64,000 bases of DNA from Kribbella jiaozuonensis (GTDB lineage: Bacteria > Actinomycetota > Actinomycetes > Propionibacteriales > Kribbellaceae). The DNA lies in assembly GCF_005233875.1 (NCBI RefSeq), contig NZ_SZPZ01000001.1, positions 806,001-870,000 on the forward strand. The letters run 5' to 3'. Shown here in pieces: positions 63,608 to 64,000 of this stretch. Position numbers and translations under genes: made by a program. The notes beneath the pieces are model-generated. The model saw nothing but the letters and a program-made list of their open reading frames with translations. It made no database searches and had not been told where the DNA came from. Positions within the stretch are counted from its first letter, which is position 1; every line of letters begins with the position of its first letter.

Positions 63608-64000
63608 TTGTCTGATCGGGTTGATAGTCCACGGTTGCGGGAGCTTGATCCGGGGCGGGTTGCGGAGTTCTGGGACGAGGTTGGCGGGGATGGGTCGCCG
63701 ATGGTGGAGTCTGTGGGGGATGGGGGTGGGGATGTTTGGCTGACGTTTCTTTATCGGGCTGCTGAGGCGGTCAGCAGTGTGGCGGTGTTTGGTGGGCCCG
63801 CCGGGTGGGAGGCGCCGGGGAATTTGATGCGGCGGCTCGATGGGACCGACGTTTGGTATCTGACCTTTCGGGTTGGTGCGGACCTTCGGTGCACCTATCG
63901 GCTGGCCATCAGCGATGGGGATGGGTCGGCGGTCGAGGCCGAGGATTGGCAGGAGCGTACGGCGGATTGGTTCACGGATCCGCTCAACCCGGCGACGTTC
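63608..64000 (+). CDS. Enterochelin esterase-like protein, N-terminal fragment (runs off the window)
   Basis: A TTG start at 63608 follows GAGG and an in-frame stop. The visible 131 residues show the N-terminal domain of siderophore esterases (Fes, DUF3327): VWLTFLYRAAEAVSSVAVFG, LDGTDVWYLTFRVGADLRC, TYRLAISDGDG and WFTDPLNPATF. The catalytic alpha/beta-hydrolase part would lie beyond the window. If complete it would hydrolyse a siderophore or similar ester. The start codon and family are from sequence pattern only. Confidence 0.75.
   Translation, partial: MSDRVDSPRLRELDPGRVAEFWDEVGGDGSPMVESVGDGGGDVWLTFLYRAAEAVSSVAVFGGPAGWEAPGNLMRRLDGTDVWYLTFRVGADLRCTYRLAISDGDGSAVEAEDWQERTADWFTDPLNPATF

Overview
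The window is very GC-rich DNA from an actinomycete. My best guess is Kribbella or a close relative in Nocardioidaceae/Kribbellaceae. The reasons are the codon style with many TAC/GTAC motifs, GTG and TTG starts, near-leaderless promoters, PspC-type sensor kinases, a tandem extra ClpP pair, and the sucC-sucD ... DUF6350 (PerM) - purN - purH order known from actinobacteria. It looks chromosomal. I see no rRNA, tRNA, transposase, integrase or CRISPR array.

Layout. 1-5.6 kb: end of a sensor kinase, then a minus-strand operon (amidase, Gfo/Idh oxidoreductase, otsA, FGGY kinase). 5.6-10.2 kb: DUF3263 protein, LytR_C-domain protein, otsB, a HEXXH membrane protein, a DNA glycosylase and a Na+/H+ antiporter. 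10.25-11.9 kb: a SAM-I riboswitch ahead of a threonine-synthase-like PLP enzyme and a ThiS/MoaD sulfur carrier. 12-26.3 kb: a catabolic/transport neighbourhood (novel regulator, DapA-family aldolase, enolase-superfamily enzyme, flavin monooxygenase, CUT1 sugar ABC importer, secreted beta-propeller). Four copies of one palindromic operator tie it together. 26.4-34.9 kb: EgtD-like methyltransferase, cold-shock protein, a chloramphenicol-type exporter behind what looks like a leader-peptide attenuator, PspC proteins with a two-component system, an orphan DppB-type permease, and a zinc-free S18 paralogue with a Zur-like box. 35-49.8 kb: C1 aminopeptidase, hydrolases, tandem clpP, pcrA, TetR plus dehydrogenase with three tandem operators, LanC-like protein, M23 peptidase, lipase and a B12-binding protein. 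50-55.3 kb: alpha-glucoside-type ABC importer, an Arg/Asp-repeat microprotein and a GH13 glucosidase. 55.4-62.5 kb: sucCD, a secreted protein, DUF6350 protein, purN, purH. 62.5-63.6 kb: non-coding repeats. 63.6-64 kb: start of an enterochelin-esterase-like gene.

The strongest discovery candidates are five: (1) the four-operator regulon around a regulator of unfamiliar architecture; (2) the SAM-riboswitch-controlled ThrC/ThiS pair, which suggests sulfur-carrier-dependent homocysteine synthesis rather than threonine synthesis; (3) the leaderless nine-codon leader peptide and stem-loop before the Cmx-type exporter; (4) the 45-residue DRRDREDR-repeat peptide, whose repeat units differ only at synonymous positions; (5) the tandem GC-rich repeats after purH. 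All assignments come from reading the sequence; no database search was run.
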